DNA of 64,000 nucleotides from an uncultured bacterium (GTDB lineage: Bacteria > Bacillota > Clostridia > Lachnospirales > Lachnospiraceae). Shown piece by piece: positions 37,132-44,738 of this stretch (positions within the stretch are counted from its first letter, which is position 1; the number at the start of each line of letters is the position of its first letter). The position numbers and the translations under genes were made by a program. The notes beneath the pieces were generated by a model that had not been told where the DNA came from, did not search any database, and saw only the letters and a list, made by a program, of their open reading frames with translations. The stretch lies in assembly GCA_947381965.1 (NCBI GenBank), contig CANCXX010000009.1, forward strand, positions 48,413-112,412. The letters run 5' to 3'.

Positions 37132-38492
37132 AATACAATCCTCCTGACGAGATTATTTGATAAATCATTTCTGTATTTTTCCATAATTTCCGCAATGGCA
37201 ATGGAATCCTCCGCCTTCATTACGGAAGTATGCTTTTTCAGTCCATTTATCTGTGCAATAAAGGCTCCTATCTCATACCTTAACCCCTCTCCCTGATACT
37301 TAAAGAAAAATTCCTCATTTGCAGACCTGTCTTCATAGCAAAGTTTAAATTTTTTTGTCAGCCACCAAGGGGAATCTGCAATCAAATACCCGTTTGTTCC
37401 TGCTATAACCAGATTTCCTTCTGATTTAACCCCCAGACCTGTCTTGATAGAGGCAATTGATCTGTCATAATAAATACATGCCTTCGTGTATAAATCCACT
37501 CCATTTTTATCGCAGAAAGATGTAAATGATATATCCCGGTAATTTCTCCCCAAAAGCTTAATTACTGCCAGCAGCGGATAACTTCCCAATTCTGTAAAGC
37601 TTCCCCCGCTTTCCTGGGGAAGAAATTCCCTAAGATTATGGTCTTGCACAAGTTTGGTAAAACCTGCTTCCACTTCGCAAATTTTCCCTATGTTTCCGCT
37701 TTTGGCAGTTGAAATTAATTTGATAAAGCCTGGTGCATATGCTGTTTTTAGGGCTTCCATCAAAATCAGTTTTTTCTCTTTTGCCAAAGCAAAAGCCTCT
37801 TCCGCCTCCCTCTTTTTTAAAACCAGCGGTTTCTCACACAAAACATGTTTTCCATGATTTATAGCGTCCATAATGTATTCATAATGGGTATTATGAGGCG
37901 ATGCAATATAAACGGCATCCGAATGACGGAACAAAACCTCCCTGTCATCGGTATATATATTTAGCTGGTTTAGTTCTGTCAGCTTTCTTGCACTTTCTAA
38001 ATGAGGGTTATACACAATTTCTGCATTTACACCGCTTACATATTTCACCTCTGGTATAAACCTTCTTGCAATCCTTCCCGATCCAATAATCCCCAGCCGT
38101 ACAATACCAAAATTTCCATTTCGAAGCATTGTGCTTGAAATTCCTTTGGTTCTTTCCAGATATACCACCTTACAGTATTCTTTCAGATATTCAAACTTTC
38201 CAAGCCAGTCAGAACCAACTGTAAAAATATCCACATTATATTTCTGGATATCCTCTACCTTCTGTCCAACATGGTCTTCTATAATTATCTGATCAGCGAA
38301 TCCCGTCTGCTTTACATGTTCAATACGCTCCATCAGTGAATCTGCCACATTCAATTTTCCCCTGTATTCATCATACTGCTCTGTTGTTACGCCAACTATC
38401 AGGTAATCGCCCAGCGCTTTTGCCCTTTGGAGCAGCCGGTAGTGTCCTTCGTGAAACAAGTCATAGGAGCCATATGTAATTACCTTTACCAT
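37128..38492 (-). CDS. TagD-like cytidylyltransferase fused to Gfo/Idh/MocA oxidoreductase
   Basis: A bifunctional 454-aa protein. Residues 1-130 are a glycerol-3-phosphate cytidylyltransferase-like domain (TYGSYDLFHEGHYRLL, and RTKGISSTMLR near the end). Residues about 135-454 are a Gfo/Idh/MocA oxidoreductase (LGIIGSGRIARRFIPE, CEKPLVLKKREAEEAF). The first domain would make a CDP-polyol donor and the second would oxidise or reduce the polyol or sugar it carries. Its ATG overlaps the upstream stop by 7 nt. The ribosome-binding site is GGAGGAAGAGG. Confidence 0.88.
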   Translation of the reverse strand: MVKVITYGSYDLFHEGHYRLLQRAKALGDYLIVGVTTEQYDEYRGKLNVADSLMERIEHVKQTGFADQIIIEDHVGQKVEDIQKYNVDIFTVGSDWLGKFEYLKEYCKVVYLERTKGISSTMLRNGNFGIVRLGIIGSGRIARRFIPEVKYVSGVNAEIVYNPHLESARKLTELNQLNIYTDDREVLFRHSDAVYIASPHNTHYEYIMDAINHGKHVLCEKPLVLKKREAEEAFALAKEKKLILMEALKTAYAPGFIKLISTAKSGNIGKICEVEAGFTKLVQDHNLREFLPQESGGSFTELGSYPLLAVIKLLGRNYRDISFTSFCDKNGVDLYTKACIYYDRSIASIKTGLGVKSEGNLVIAGTNGYLIADSPWWLTKKFKLCYEDRSANEEFFFKYQGEGLRYEIGAFIAQINGLKKHTSVMKAEDSIAIAEIMEKYRNDLSNNLVRRIVL

Positions 38493-39841
38493 TCCTCTTC
38501 CTCCACGACATTCAAATTGTGTATCAATACTGGCTTTCCTGCTGCTACGTACAATGGTAATAAAGAACTGACAGAACCATAATAGGCATCGGAAAGCGCA
38601 ATCGCCCTTCCCAAATCCGGCGTATCATCATAAATTCCCCAACCTTCTCTTTTATACCTGTCAACAATGGACGTATATTCATCTGAAACATATGGATTCA
38701 TTGATTTAGCTGTTGCCATGGAAAGAGGATGCGGACGCCATAAAAGAATAATGTCATTCCTTCCTTTAAAATAATCCAGTGTTTTCTTTAATTTTGGTAT
38801 AAACTGTTTATAATTTGTCTGCATAAGAAGATTCAGATGTGTATTATACAAAACAACTCTTCCGTTATGTTTTTCTGCAAGTATCTTTTTCCACTCGTCT
38901 GGCACTTGCAACGTTTTCTTATCAACATTTTGCACTTTTTCAATTTTAGGAGATCCCAGCCCGACAATTTTATTTTTCCAATACTCCCTTGTATTTTCTC
39001 CTGCATATTTTGACAACACGTTTACATATATTTCTCTCATTGCTTCTGACTGAACAATTACTTTATCTGCATTTACCACACCAAACACTGTACAGAAATG
39101 CTCCATCCTTTTTACCTTTGCCGTTTCTTTGGGTGAGATTTCTTCACGAATAAAGTAAGGAACATAGACTAAATTTTCCGTATATCGCTTTAAACAGGAA
39201 GTGTAAAAAAAAGGATGTACGCTGGTCACATAATTGCCGTCGTCATAAGGGTTATGAATAAATATCATATCCGGCTGGCGGGCCTCAAAGTCATAAGCCC
39301 TGTATTCAGTTATAGGAACATAGTCAGGATAACAGCTCCCTTCGTAATGTTCCTGTCCAAGATTTCCATTGGGATCCTTATCAAAATAAGGAATAGGTAT
39401 TACATAGGCATCACAATCCGGATCTTCATTTGCCGCCATCCAAATACTCTCCAGAGAGTCCCACATAGATGCCTTATAGGGAAGAAATACTACCTCTATA
39501 TGAATTTTTATATCATTCTTTATACTGTTTTGTATTTGTATCAGTGATTTTTGTAATTTTTTATATACTTTACTTCCACTGACAGATCCTTCCCCTGCAA
39601 TTTCTTTATAACTTTGATAGACAAGTTCACAGTATTCCTCTAATATTGGGATTGTAACTACGCCTTCCCCCTCACTGCTTTCTATCAGATTTCCCAGATT
39701 TATGACACCCTCCTGACATTGTTTTAACAGCGCAAGGGCAGCGGATATTTCTTTTTTCTGGATATTTTTCCAAACTTCTCTATGCGCCTGTCCAAGCAGT
39801 CTGATAAAGTCTTCCGCCTGTTTTTTCTGCATTTTCCGCAT
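38486..39841 (-). CDS. CDP-glycerol glycerophosphotransferase-like protein, first operon gene
   Basis: A 451-residue protein with an N-terminal helical region (1-115) and a C-terminal glycosyltransferase-B-like half. The C-terminal half contains VVNADKVIVQSEAMRE, VVLYNTHLNLLMQ, LLWRPHPLS and SDAYYGSVSSLLPLYVAAGKPVLI, the last resembling the donor-binding end of TagF/TagB transferases. It probably adds a polyol-phosphate or related unit from a CDP-donor to the glycan. Confidence in the family is moderate. It is the first gene after the non-coding stretch 39842-40083, with AAGGG eight bases before ATG. Confidence 0.72.
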   Translation of the reverse strand: MRKMQKKQAEDFIRLLGQAHREVWKNIQKKEISAALALLKQCQEGVINLGNLIESSEGEGVVTIPILEEYCELVYQSYKEIAGEGSVSGSKVYKKLQKSLIQIQNSIKNDIKIHIEVVFLPYKASMWDSLESIWMAANEDPDCDAYVIPIPYFDKDPNGNLGQEHYEGSCYPDYVPITEYRAYDFEARQPDMIFIHNPYDDGNYVTSVHPFFYTSCLKRYTENLVYVPYFIREEISPKETAKVKRMEHFCTVFGVVNADKVIVQSEAMREIYVNVLSKYAGENTREYWKNKIVGLGSPKIEKVQNVDKKTLQVPDEWKKILAEKHNGRVVLYNTHLNLLMQTNYKQFIPKLKKTLDYFKGRNDIILLWRPHPLSMATAKSMNPYVSDEYTSIVDRYKREGWGIYDDTPDLGRAIALSDAYYGSVSSLLPLYVAAGKPVLIHNLNVVEEEEW

Positions 39842-40083
39842 AACGCCGACCCTTTCGTAATAAAATAAGGCACATTGGTCATCCGTAGATGATGCAGGTA
39901 TCCTGCTTCGCTCCCTGCTACTTCATACCTAACGATATGTTCACAGGGTCCTGGCATACCCAATACACAGACGCAAAATATGTCTGTCTTCTAATGCCGT
40001 ATCTTGTTTTTATATCATGAATATTTTTGTGATCCTTCCGGTAAAATACAGGTTACGCCCCTATTTATTCACAAAAATCATTC
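39842..40083 (-). ncRNA. Structured non-coding spacer, possible guide-RNA locus of the TnpB-like protein
   Basis: 242 bp without a credible gene between the TnpB-like gene and the glycan operon. On the minus strand several nested pairings are visible: TTTTTGTGA with TCACAAAAA, ACAGAC with GTCTGT inside GGCAT/ATGCC, AGGTAT with ATACCT, and GCAGG-ATA-CCTGC. TnpB guide (omega) RNAs are encoded at exactly this position, overlapping and following the 3' end of tnpB. No promoter, guide or target has been identified, so this is a hypothesis. A 79-aa open frame here is rejected. Confidence 0.35.
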
Positions 40084-41406
40084 CTATGATTTTAATTGTT
40101 CTTTTTCTCCACGTTTTCTGGCATTTCGGGCCGCATTCACTCTGTCCCGTTCCTGAAACCCACAGGCCGGACATAGAAAAAGGCCTTTTTTCTTTTGTCC
40201 CTCTTTGCCGCATTCACTGCACTCAATGCCAATGCCTTTTCCAAAAACCTCTACTATCGCCACAGAATGTTCCCTGCATTTAAGTAAAAATCTTTCCTTA
40301 ATATAACCTTTCTGCCATATAGCAACATGAAAATTTATTCTTTTTACTTTTCCTGCCCTGCCCCTTGCAGGCAGTTTAGGAAAATAAACTGTTTTCGGCT
40401 TCTCCGTCCTGAAAAAACGATTCAATTCTGCATTGATATAGGTATGCAGTCTTTCATCCATTTTTCTTTTCTGTTCTTCATATCTTTTTCTTCCTGGATT
40501 ATCATCTTTATTATTTCTGTAAATACGATTCTGTTCCTGTATCCATTCTGCCTGATGTCTGACATACTCCCCCATCTGTTCTCCATAAATGTTCCCACTG
40601 TCCGTGGTAAGCATGTCAAACATGCCAAAGGCAATTCCAACTTCATTTTGAAAATCACCATGTCTTTTCACCCGTATTTTAATAGGAACAAAAATTTCCA
40701 ATCTGCCGCTTTCTTTAAAAAGTCTGATAAAAAGCTGCCTGTCATACTGATTGGAATCTGTTAACGGAATGTAAATCCGCTTTCTTTTCTCTTTCACAGA
40801 TATATAAATTCCGTGATCCCCATAACGATATGCTCTTTCTGAAATAGAAAACCCGTCTGTTTCATCTGTATGAAGTTTTTTCAAATGTCTGCGCACTTGT
40901 CTTTTCAGGTAATTATCCAATCTGCGAATATCTACATCTGAAGCAGCTTCCTCATATTTTTTTTGCAGTGTATCAGGCAGTTTTAGCGGCTTATCATTAA
41001 GCACTGATTCGAAGCAGTTATTAACCTTTAGTATAAAGCGGAGATAATGTTTGTCTTTTGGAGTGAAGTTCTCATTTCTATGTACAGATTCCTGTACCAG
41101 CTTTTTTACTTTAGACCAATGGCTTTTAATGTCCCCTAAAGCATCATAAACCGCAAGATAAAAATATACGGAAGGCATATTCAGACTTTCCCTAAGGCCG
41201 CTTGCTGTCATCTCGTTCTGTACTGTATAACCGGGATAGAGTTTTTCAATACTTTTTATTCCTCCATACCTCTGATATACATAATTTTTTACTTTGCCAT
41301 AATCATCTGCAATCTCCAGAAGCTTACACATATCTTCCATCGAAACAGGTTCTTTATTATACTGACGAATCGTTTTACATATCGTGTTCCCTGACATAAT
41401 CCTCAT
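40084..41406 (-). CDS. TnpB-like RNA-guided protein, predicted nuclease-dead
   Basis: A 440-residue IS605 OrfB/TnpB-like protein. The C-terminal zinc ribbon is intact (Cys396/Cys399 and Cys412/Cys415) and the RuvC-III Asp remains (Asp421 in RDRVNAARN). Two catalytic acids are gone. RuvC-I reads VGIAFGMFD with Ala259 where GIDxG is expected. The RuvC-II strand reads TVYFPKLP with Pro343 where the usual Glu of IVxEDL would be. No TnpA or IS605 ends are visible. The start could be this ATG or the one at 41397, which has GAGG closer. Two palindromes lie upstream and the surface-glycan operon downstream, suggesting an exapted regulator. Confidence 0.78.
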   Translation of the reverse strand: MRIMSGNTICKTIRQYNKEPVSMEDMCKLLEIADDYGKVKNYVYQRYGGIKSIEKLYPGYTVQNEMTASGLRESLNMPSVYFYLAVYDALGDIKSHWSKVKKLVQESVHRNENFTPKDKHYLRFILKVNNCFESVLNDKPLKLPDTLQKKYEEAASDVDIRRLDNYLKRQVRRHLKKLHTDETDGFSISERAYRYGDHGIYISVKEKRKRIYIPLTDSNQYDRQLFIRLFKESGRLEIFVPIKIRVKRHGDFQNEVGIAFGMFDMLTTDSGNIYGEQMGEYVRHQAEWIQEQNRIYRNNKDDNPGRKRYEEQKRKMDERLHTYINAELNRFFRTEKPKTVYFPKLPARGRAGKVKRINFHVAIWQKGYIKERFLLKCREHSVAIVEVFGKGIGIECSECGKEGQKKKGLFLCPACGFQERDRVNAARNARKRGEKEQLKS

Positions 41407-41410
41407 GAAA

Positions 41411-41432
41411 CCGTAAAGTATACTTTTTGGTA
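41411..41432. promoter_or_regulatory. Imperfect palindrome, copy 1, at the TnpB-like start
   Basis: CCGTAAAGTA / TACTTTTTGG is a degenerate copy of the 24-bp palindrome at 41536-41559, sharing AAAGTATACTTTTTGGTA exactly. It ends 5 bp before the TnpB-like ATG, where bound protein would block transcription or translation start. Confidence 0.55.
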
Positions 41433-41479
41433 ATAAATTTTTATGGTGAAAACTGCTAAAAGAAATTTAGAAAGGCTGC

Positions 41480-41508
41480 TTGATTTTTATGAAATTTTAT
41501 AGTATACT
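41480..41508 (+). promoter_or_regulatory. Putative plus-strand promoter between the two palindromes
   Basis: TTGATT (41480-41485) and TATACT (41503-41508) are exactly 17 bp apart on the plus strand, a good vegetative promoter. No plus-strand gene follows. The transcript would run into the palindrome at 41536, which is followed by TTTTTT and could terminate it after about 50 nt. Confidence 0.45.
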
Positions 41509-41535
41509 CACTACTGAAAGAAATGATAAACTAAT

Positions 41536-41559
41536 TACCAAAAAGTATACTTTTTGGTA
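41536..41559. promoter_or_regulatory. Perfect 24-bp palindrome upstream of the TnpB-like gene
   Basis: Left half TACCAAAAAGTA and right half TACTTTTTGGTA match perfectly. It is likely a dimeric-protein operator, or on the plus strand a small terminator hairpin with the TTTTTT that follows. A second, imperfect copy lies 125 bp away at 41411-41432. Confidence 0.6.
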
Positions 41560-41646
41560 TTTTTTATGTATTGAAGCTTTTACTCTGCAATTATGCAATT
41601 TATTCAAACACTAAAAGCTATATTTCTATAATTTGTTTCATAGCAC

Positions 41647-41685
41647 AAAAAAAGACGATCCTTCCAGTAAAAGATTGTCTTTTTT
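41647..41685 (-). terminator. Intrinsic terminator after the DUF1905 gene
   Basis: On the minus strand AAAAGACAATC pairs with GATCGTCTTTT (one G-T pair) and runs into seven Ts, 32 bp after the DUF1905 stop. Confidence 0.8.
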
Positions 41686-41716
41686 CAAGGGCTTTCCTTT
41701 TTTATATTCCGGCTTT

Positions 41717-42010
41717 TCATTCTCTCTCACTTATAGTCACGAAAACCTTATCACCAGGCTGCTTCCCTATCTTTTGCCGGATGTCCTTCCTTATACCAAT
41801 AATATAGCAGGTATTTCCTTTTTCATCTTTAACTCCCATGTTTACGATACTTCCATCATAAGGCTCCCCGTCAAAAACTGCATGTACTTTTACACGCCCT
41901 TTCCCAAACTCTTCCCGGATATCATAAGGAAAAATTACATAGGCGCCGCCTTTTTGGTCTGCACTGTATATAAATGTCTCAAATTCATAAACCTTTTGAT
42001 TCACTTTCAT
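41717..42010 (-). CDS. DUF1905-domain protein
   Basis: A 97-residue beta-rich protein of the DUF1905 family: an FETFIYSADQKGGAYV opening, IFPYDIREEFGKGRVKV, FDGEPYDGSIVNMG, and a C-terminal swapped-hairpin-like IRKDIRQKIGKQPGDKVFV. The fold is a small beta-barrel related to AbrB-type proteins; the function is unknown. The ATG at 42008-42010 has GGAGG immediately upstream at unusually short spacing. A GTG five codons earlier has no ribosome-binding site, so the start is uncertain. Confidence 0.8.
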   Translation of the reverse strand: MKVNQKVYEFETFIYSADQKGGAYVIFPYDIREEFGKGRVKVHAVFDGEPYDGSIVNMGVKDEKGNTCYIIGIRKDIRQKIGKQPGDKVFVTISERE

Positions 42011-42160
42011 ACCTCCATATACCACCGTTTTCTATTATTTTAAAATTATCCCTGCTTCGTGCCCCTGTAGCATCATATTTCATCCCTGTTAAACCGCACC
42101 AGTCAGCCTCTTGGCATTTAGTTCCAAGCCTTTCCTTATATTCTTCCTATGCAATTTATA

Positions 42161-42200
42161 TAAAATAGAGCCTGCCATAATGGAAAGCTCTATTTTAAAA
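42161..42200 (-). terminator. Terminator after the Rpn-family gene
   Basis: AAAATAGAGC pairs with GCTCTATTTT across a 20-nt loop, 13 bp after the stop codon. The T-run is short but present on the minus strand. Confidence 0.65.
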
Positions 42201-42213
42201 CATACAATTTATG

Positions 42214-43266
42214 CTAATCAATCATATTATATTCCTTGTATAACTGTTTTCTCGCTTTTTCATCAAAAATCTCATCCAATTCATCTAATCGGTTATCTCT
42301 TTTAAGATATCTAATTAATGTTGCCAGCAGGTTTTCTCCCTGCTGCATCCCTTGCTGCATTCCCTGCTGTATCCCCTGCTGCATCCCCTGCTGCATCCCC
42401 TGCTGCATTCCCTGCTGCATCCCCTGCTGCATCCCCTGCTGCATTCCCTGCTGCATTCCCTGCTGCATCCCTTTTTGCATTGCCTTCTGCATAATTGACT
42501 GCCCCAATCCATCCATATCGCTCACTCCTTTTAATACCTTTTCATTGCTTCTAATGTCTACATATTTTGCTATCTTTTCCTTATCACAATCAAATATCCC
42601 AGACAAATAATCAAATATTGGGACATCCGTCTTTTCGCCTCTGCGTATTACAATTACATTCATAAGGTCATAGTCTTCTTCTGGTTCATCCGTTGCACCT
42701 ACAATATCTGTTTTCTTTATAGAATACATGGATACCGTATTTTGCAGTTTCAGCGGAATTCTCTCATTGCATATCCAAATACTGTAGGCTTTCTGTATAT
42801 CTCCATAATTTGTCTGTTCCGTTAATCCACCAAGCTGATAGCTGATTTCTCTCGCCGCGTAATATATTCCTCTTTTTATTACCGGGTAAGAAGGGTCTGT
42901 TGGTCTGTAATTATTCTGAACTTCTAAATCAATATGTAAATGAATACAAAGATTTTCATTACTTAACATAGGATTCACAGCCTGAAAGTGCGTATCATAC
43001 ACAATCATCTTGTCGCTGACAGATTCCATTGCTGTTGGCATTCCCTTTATTCTGGCAGGAACATCCTCAACAGGAATATCCTGAATGCTGTCTGCATCTA
43101 TATAATGGATAATTTCCTCCACTGTAGAGTTTTTGTATTCTGGTACTACTTCCTTTAATACAGGCGCTATAATTTCTCTGTTATGAAATAATCGTTTGCA
43201 TGCTTTATCATATTTACTCCCGATAGATTCTGCTACAGCTATGTCTATTTCTGTTTCTGTTTTCAT
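42214..43266 (-). CDS. Rpn-family PD-(D/E)XK nuclease / transposase-like protein with QQGM repeats
   Basis: A 350-residue protein of the recombination-promoting-nuclease type common in Lachnospiraceae. The PD-(D/E)XK core shows SDKMIVYDTHFQ and HIDLEVQNNY, the latter with the usual E-x-Q. The C-terminal quarter carries a tandem Met-Gln-Gln-Gly repeat (about 11 units) followed by a charged helix. These genes are often multi-copy and annotated as transposases without terminal repeats. I see no inverted repeats or target duplication around it. Confidence 0.85.
   Translation of the reverse strand: MKTETEIDIAVAESIGSKYDKACKRLFHNREIIAPVLKEVVPEYKNSTVEEIIHYIDADSIQDIPVEDVPARIKGMPTAMESVSDKMIVYDTHFQAVNPMLSNENLCIHLHIDLEVQNNYRPTDPSYPVIKRGIYYAAREISYQLGGLTEQTNYGDIQKAYSIWICNERIPLKLQNTVSMYSIKKTDIVGATDEPEEDYDLMNVIVIRRGEKTDVPIFDYLSGIFDCDKEKIAKYVDIRSNEKVLKGVSDMDGLGQSIMQKAMQKGMQQGMQQGMQQGMQQGMQQGMQQGMQQGMQQGIQQGMQQGMQQGENLLATLIRYLKRDNRLDELDEIFDEKARKQLYKEYNMID
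42338..42478 (-). repeat. 12-bp coding tandem repeat (about 11 units)
   Basis: A near-perfect tandem array of a 12-bp unit (TCCCTGCTGCAT on the plus strand) encodes Met-Gln-Gln-Gly repeats in the Rpn-family gene. As a multiple of three, copy-number changes would alter length without a frameshift. Confidence 0.9.
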
Positions 43267-43490
43267 ACTTCCCCCTTTCCCTTCATTTCAAGAATATATA
43301 TCAATTTATCAATGGATCTCTGCTATCCATTATTCCGTTTATATATATTTTAATTATATGCTAATCCTTCCTGTTTTACAAGCCCGGATTTCTTTTCTGC
43401 CAAATATACTTTCACTGCTTCTCCCTATTATATCTGTTAGAACACAATGCCGTCATTCTTCCCTGATTCTTTAAATTCTTGCACATTCTG

Positions 43491-43841
43491 TTATCTGCGC
43501 AATATTTTATCCATTGTTTTCCCTTTGGCTAGTTCATCAATCAGCTTGTCCAGGTAACGGATATCCCGCAAAAGCGGTTCTTCAATTTTCTCAACTCTGA
43601 CACCGCAGACAACGCCTTTTATTAAGCTTCTTTTTTCATTCATTTCCGGTGCATTTAAGAAAAAATCTCCATAAGCAGTCTTTTTATCATTCAAATCTTC
43701 CAACTCTTCCTGGCTATATCCGGTAAGCCACCGGATTACCTCATCTACTTCTTCTTTTGTCCTTCCTTTTTTTACCGCCTTTTGTACAAGAAGCTTGTAA
43801 ATTTTTGAAAATTCCATCTGGTATACTTTCTCATTGCTCAT
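43491..43841 (-). CDS. DUF2200-family protein
   Basis: A small 116-residue protein matching the DUF2200 pattern: [36 protein letters not shown], then TYGDFF-like [13 protein letters not shown] and [11 protein letters not shown], with a helical end. The function is unknown. It lies 53 bp after the DUF1801 gene on the same strand, and both are typical small stress-type accessory proteins. Confidence 0.85.
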   Translation of the reverse strand: MSNEKVYQMEFSKIYKLLVQKAVKKGRTKEEVDEVIRWLTGYSQEELEDLNDKKTAYGDFFLNAPEMNEKRSLIKGVVCGVRVEKIEEPLLRDIRYLDKLIDELAKGKTMDKILRR

Positions 43842-43894
43842 AACATATCTGCCTTTCGATTTATTCCAGTTTCATCTGTCATATAAAACGCATC

Positions 43895-44311
43895 TTATGG
43901 GTGATTTCCCGTTTCATTGCACCACTTGGCAATATCCATTACTAACTCCAGCGGAAGAGGTTCATTGTACAAGAACTGTATCGTTCCTTTACTGGTCTTA
44001 TAATTTTTCAGTCTCTCACCAAATTCCACCACAGCTTCTGTTCCTGCATACACGCCAATATGCTTCTTATGGGCAGCAAAATGGATAATATTATATTTAT
44101 CCCAAAATGTCGGCATACTCCACGAAATTCTCTCATCAGCCTCCGGCAGGGCCATACGAATGGCATTTCGTATCTCCCTTAAGTACTGCTGGTGTTCTTC
44201 TGGCTGTGCCTGAATATATTCATCAATTGTCTTCGGTTTCTCTCCACAATAATGGCTCTGGTTCTGTTTTGATAAAGCGCGTCCGCACTTCGGACATGTC
44301 CACATTTCCAT
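43895..44311 (-). CDS. DUF1801-family protein with N-terminal zinc ribbon
   Basis: 138 residues. The N-terminal 22 carry C-x2-C...C (WTCPKCGRALSKQNQSHYCG), a small zinc-ribbon-like segment. The rest is the DUF1801/YdhG (iron-chaperone-like, frataxin-resembling) domain: TIDEYIQAQPEEHQQYLREIR, ISWSMPTFWDK, IHFAAHKKHIGVYAG. Repeat family A copy 5 lies 36 bp upstream. The function is not established; the iron-related name is family-derived only. Confidence 0.82.
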   Translation of the reverse strand: MEMWTCPKCGRALSKQNQSHYCGEKPKTIDEYIQAQPEEHQQYLREIRNAIRMALPEADERISWSMPTFWDKYNIIHFAAHKKHIGVYAGTEAVVEFGERLKNYKTSKGTIQFLYNEPLPLELVMDIAKWCNETGNHP

Positions 44312-44346
44312 TTTCCTCCCTTACTTCCAGCCTTCCATTCTTATAC

Positions 44347-44399
44347 ACCACATATCTCAGGCGATGTTTGCGATACTGCACCAATAGTAAATTTAAAGA
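44347..44399 (-). repeat. Leader repeat family A, copy 5
   Basis: About 53 bp matching the unit at 6211-6283, including CGATACTGCACCAATAGTAAATTT. As with the other copies it lies just upstream of a minus-strand gene start, here the DUF1801 gene. Confidence 0.6.
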
Positions 44400-44738
44400 T
44401 TTTATTTATGATATTATTCTACCATAACTATACAAATTATTCTATTCCCATAAATAATAACATATGTTTGGGCTGTGCTCCTGTCAGTATTGCAAATGCT
44501 CACTTTTACAATGCTGTTTCTATATCAGGAAAAGTTTATAGGTGAAGACGCAGGGAATAAAGGATACCGGATTTTGAATGCCGGCAAAAAATACAGGCAA
44601 TTAAGGTAATTGGTCCCAGGAACAGCTTGCCACTATGGTTCAGCGTGCAATTATGCGTCTTAAAAAGCCCAGCTGGAAGAATAAATCTTCAGCTGGACCT
44701 TTGTGTTTCCCACAGCGACTGCAGAAATTAATCCCCTG
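44400..44738 (+). pseudogene. Intergenic stretch with possible remnant of an Xre-type HTH gene
   Basis: No intact gene lies here. Between about 44515 and 44660 a plus-strand frame reads GYRILNAGKKYRQLR and stops. One frame over it continues NWSQEQLATMVQRAIMRLKK, which together resemble an Xre-type helix-turn-helix start (KKYRQLR..WSQEQLA) broken by a frameshift. The rest is AT-rich with no other signal except the tetR terminator. This is tentative. Confidence 0.3.
44662..44702 (-). terminator. Intrinsic terminator of the RND-tetR operon
   Basis: On the minus strand CCAGCTGAAGA pairs with TCTTCCAGCTGG (one bulged base) and TTTTTA follows, 37 bp after the tetR stop. Confidence 0.82.

Noticed and set aside
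39724-39963. 79-aa open frame on the minus strand between the TnpB-like gene and the glycan operon
   Set aside because: Its start lies in the hairpin-rich spacer and it overlaps the well-supported first operon gene in another frame; Cys/Arg-rich residues show no family.
40084-41406. Intact IS605-type insertion sequence
   Set aside because: No TnpA gene, no clear left or right end and no catalytic RuvC-I/II residues were seen, so I call only a TnpB-like gene.
41571-42305. Plus-strand open frames in the 41.6-42.3 kb region
   Set aside because: They run antisense to the DUF1905 gene and terminators and have no ribosome-binding sites or recognisable residues.
42214-43266. CRISPR-like array suggested by the 12-bp repeats
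   Set aside because: The repeats are contiguous, in frame and code for Met-Gln-Gly-rich protein; there are no spacers.
44471-44548. 25-residue Cys-rich frame MFGLCSCQYCKCSLLQ...
   Set aside because: No ribosome-binding site and no neighbours supporting a small metal-binding peptide; likely chance.
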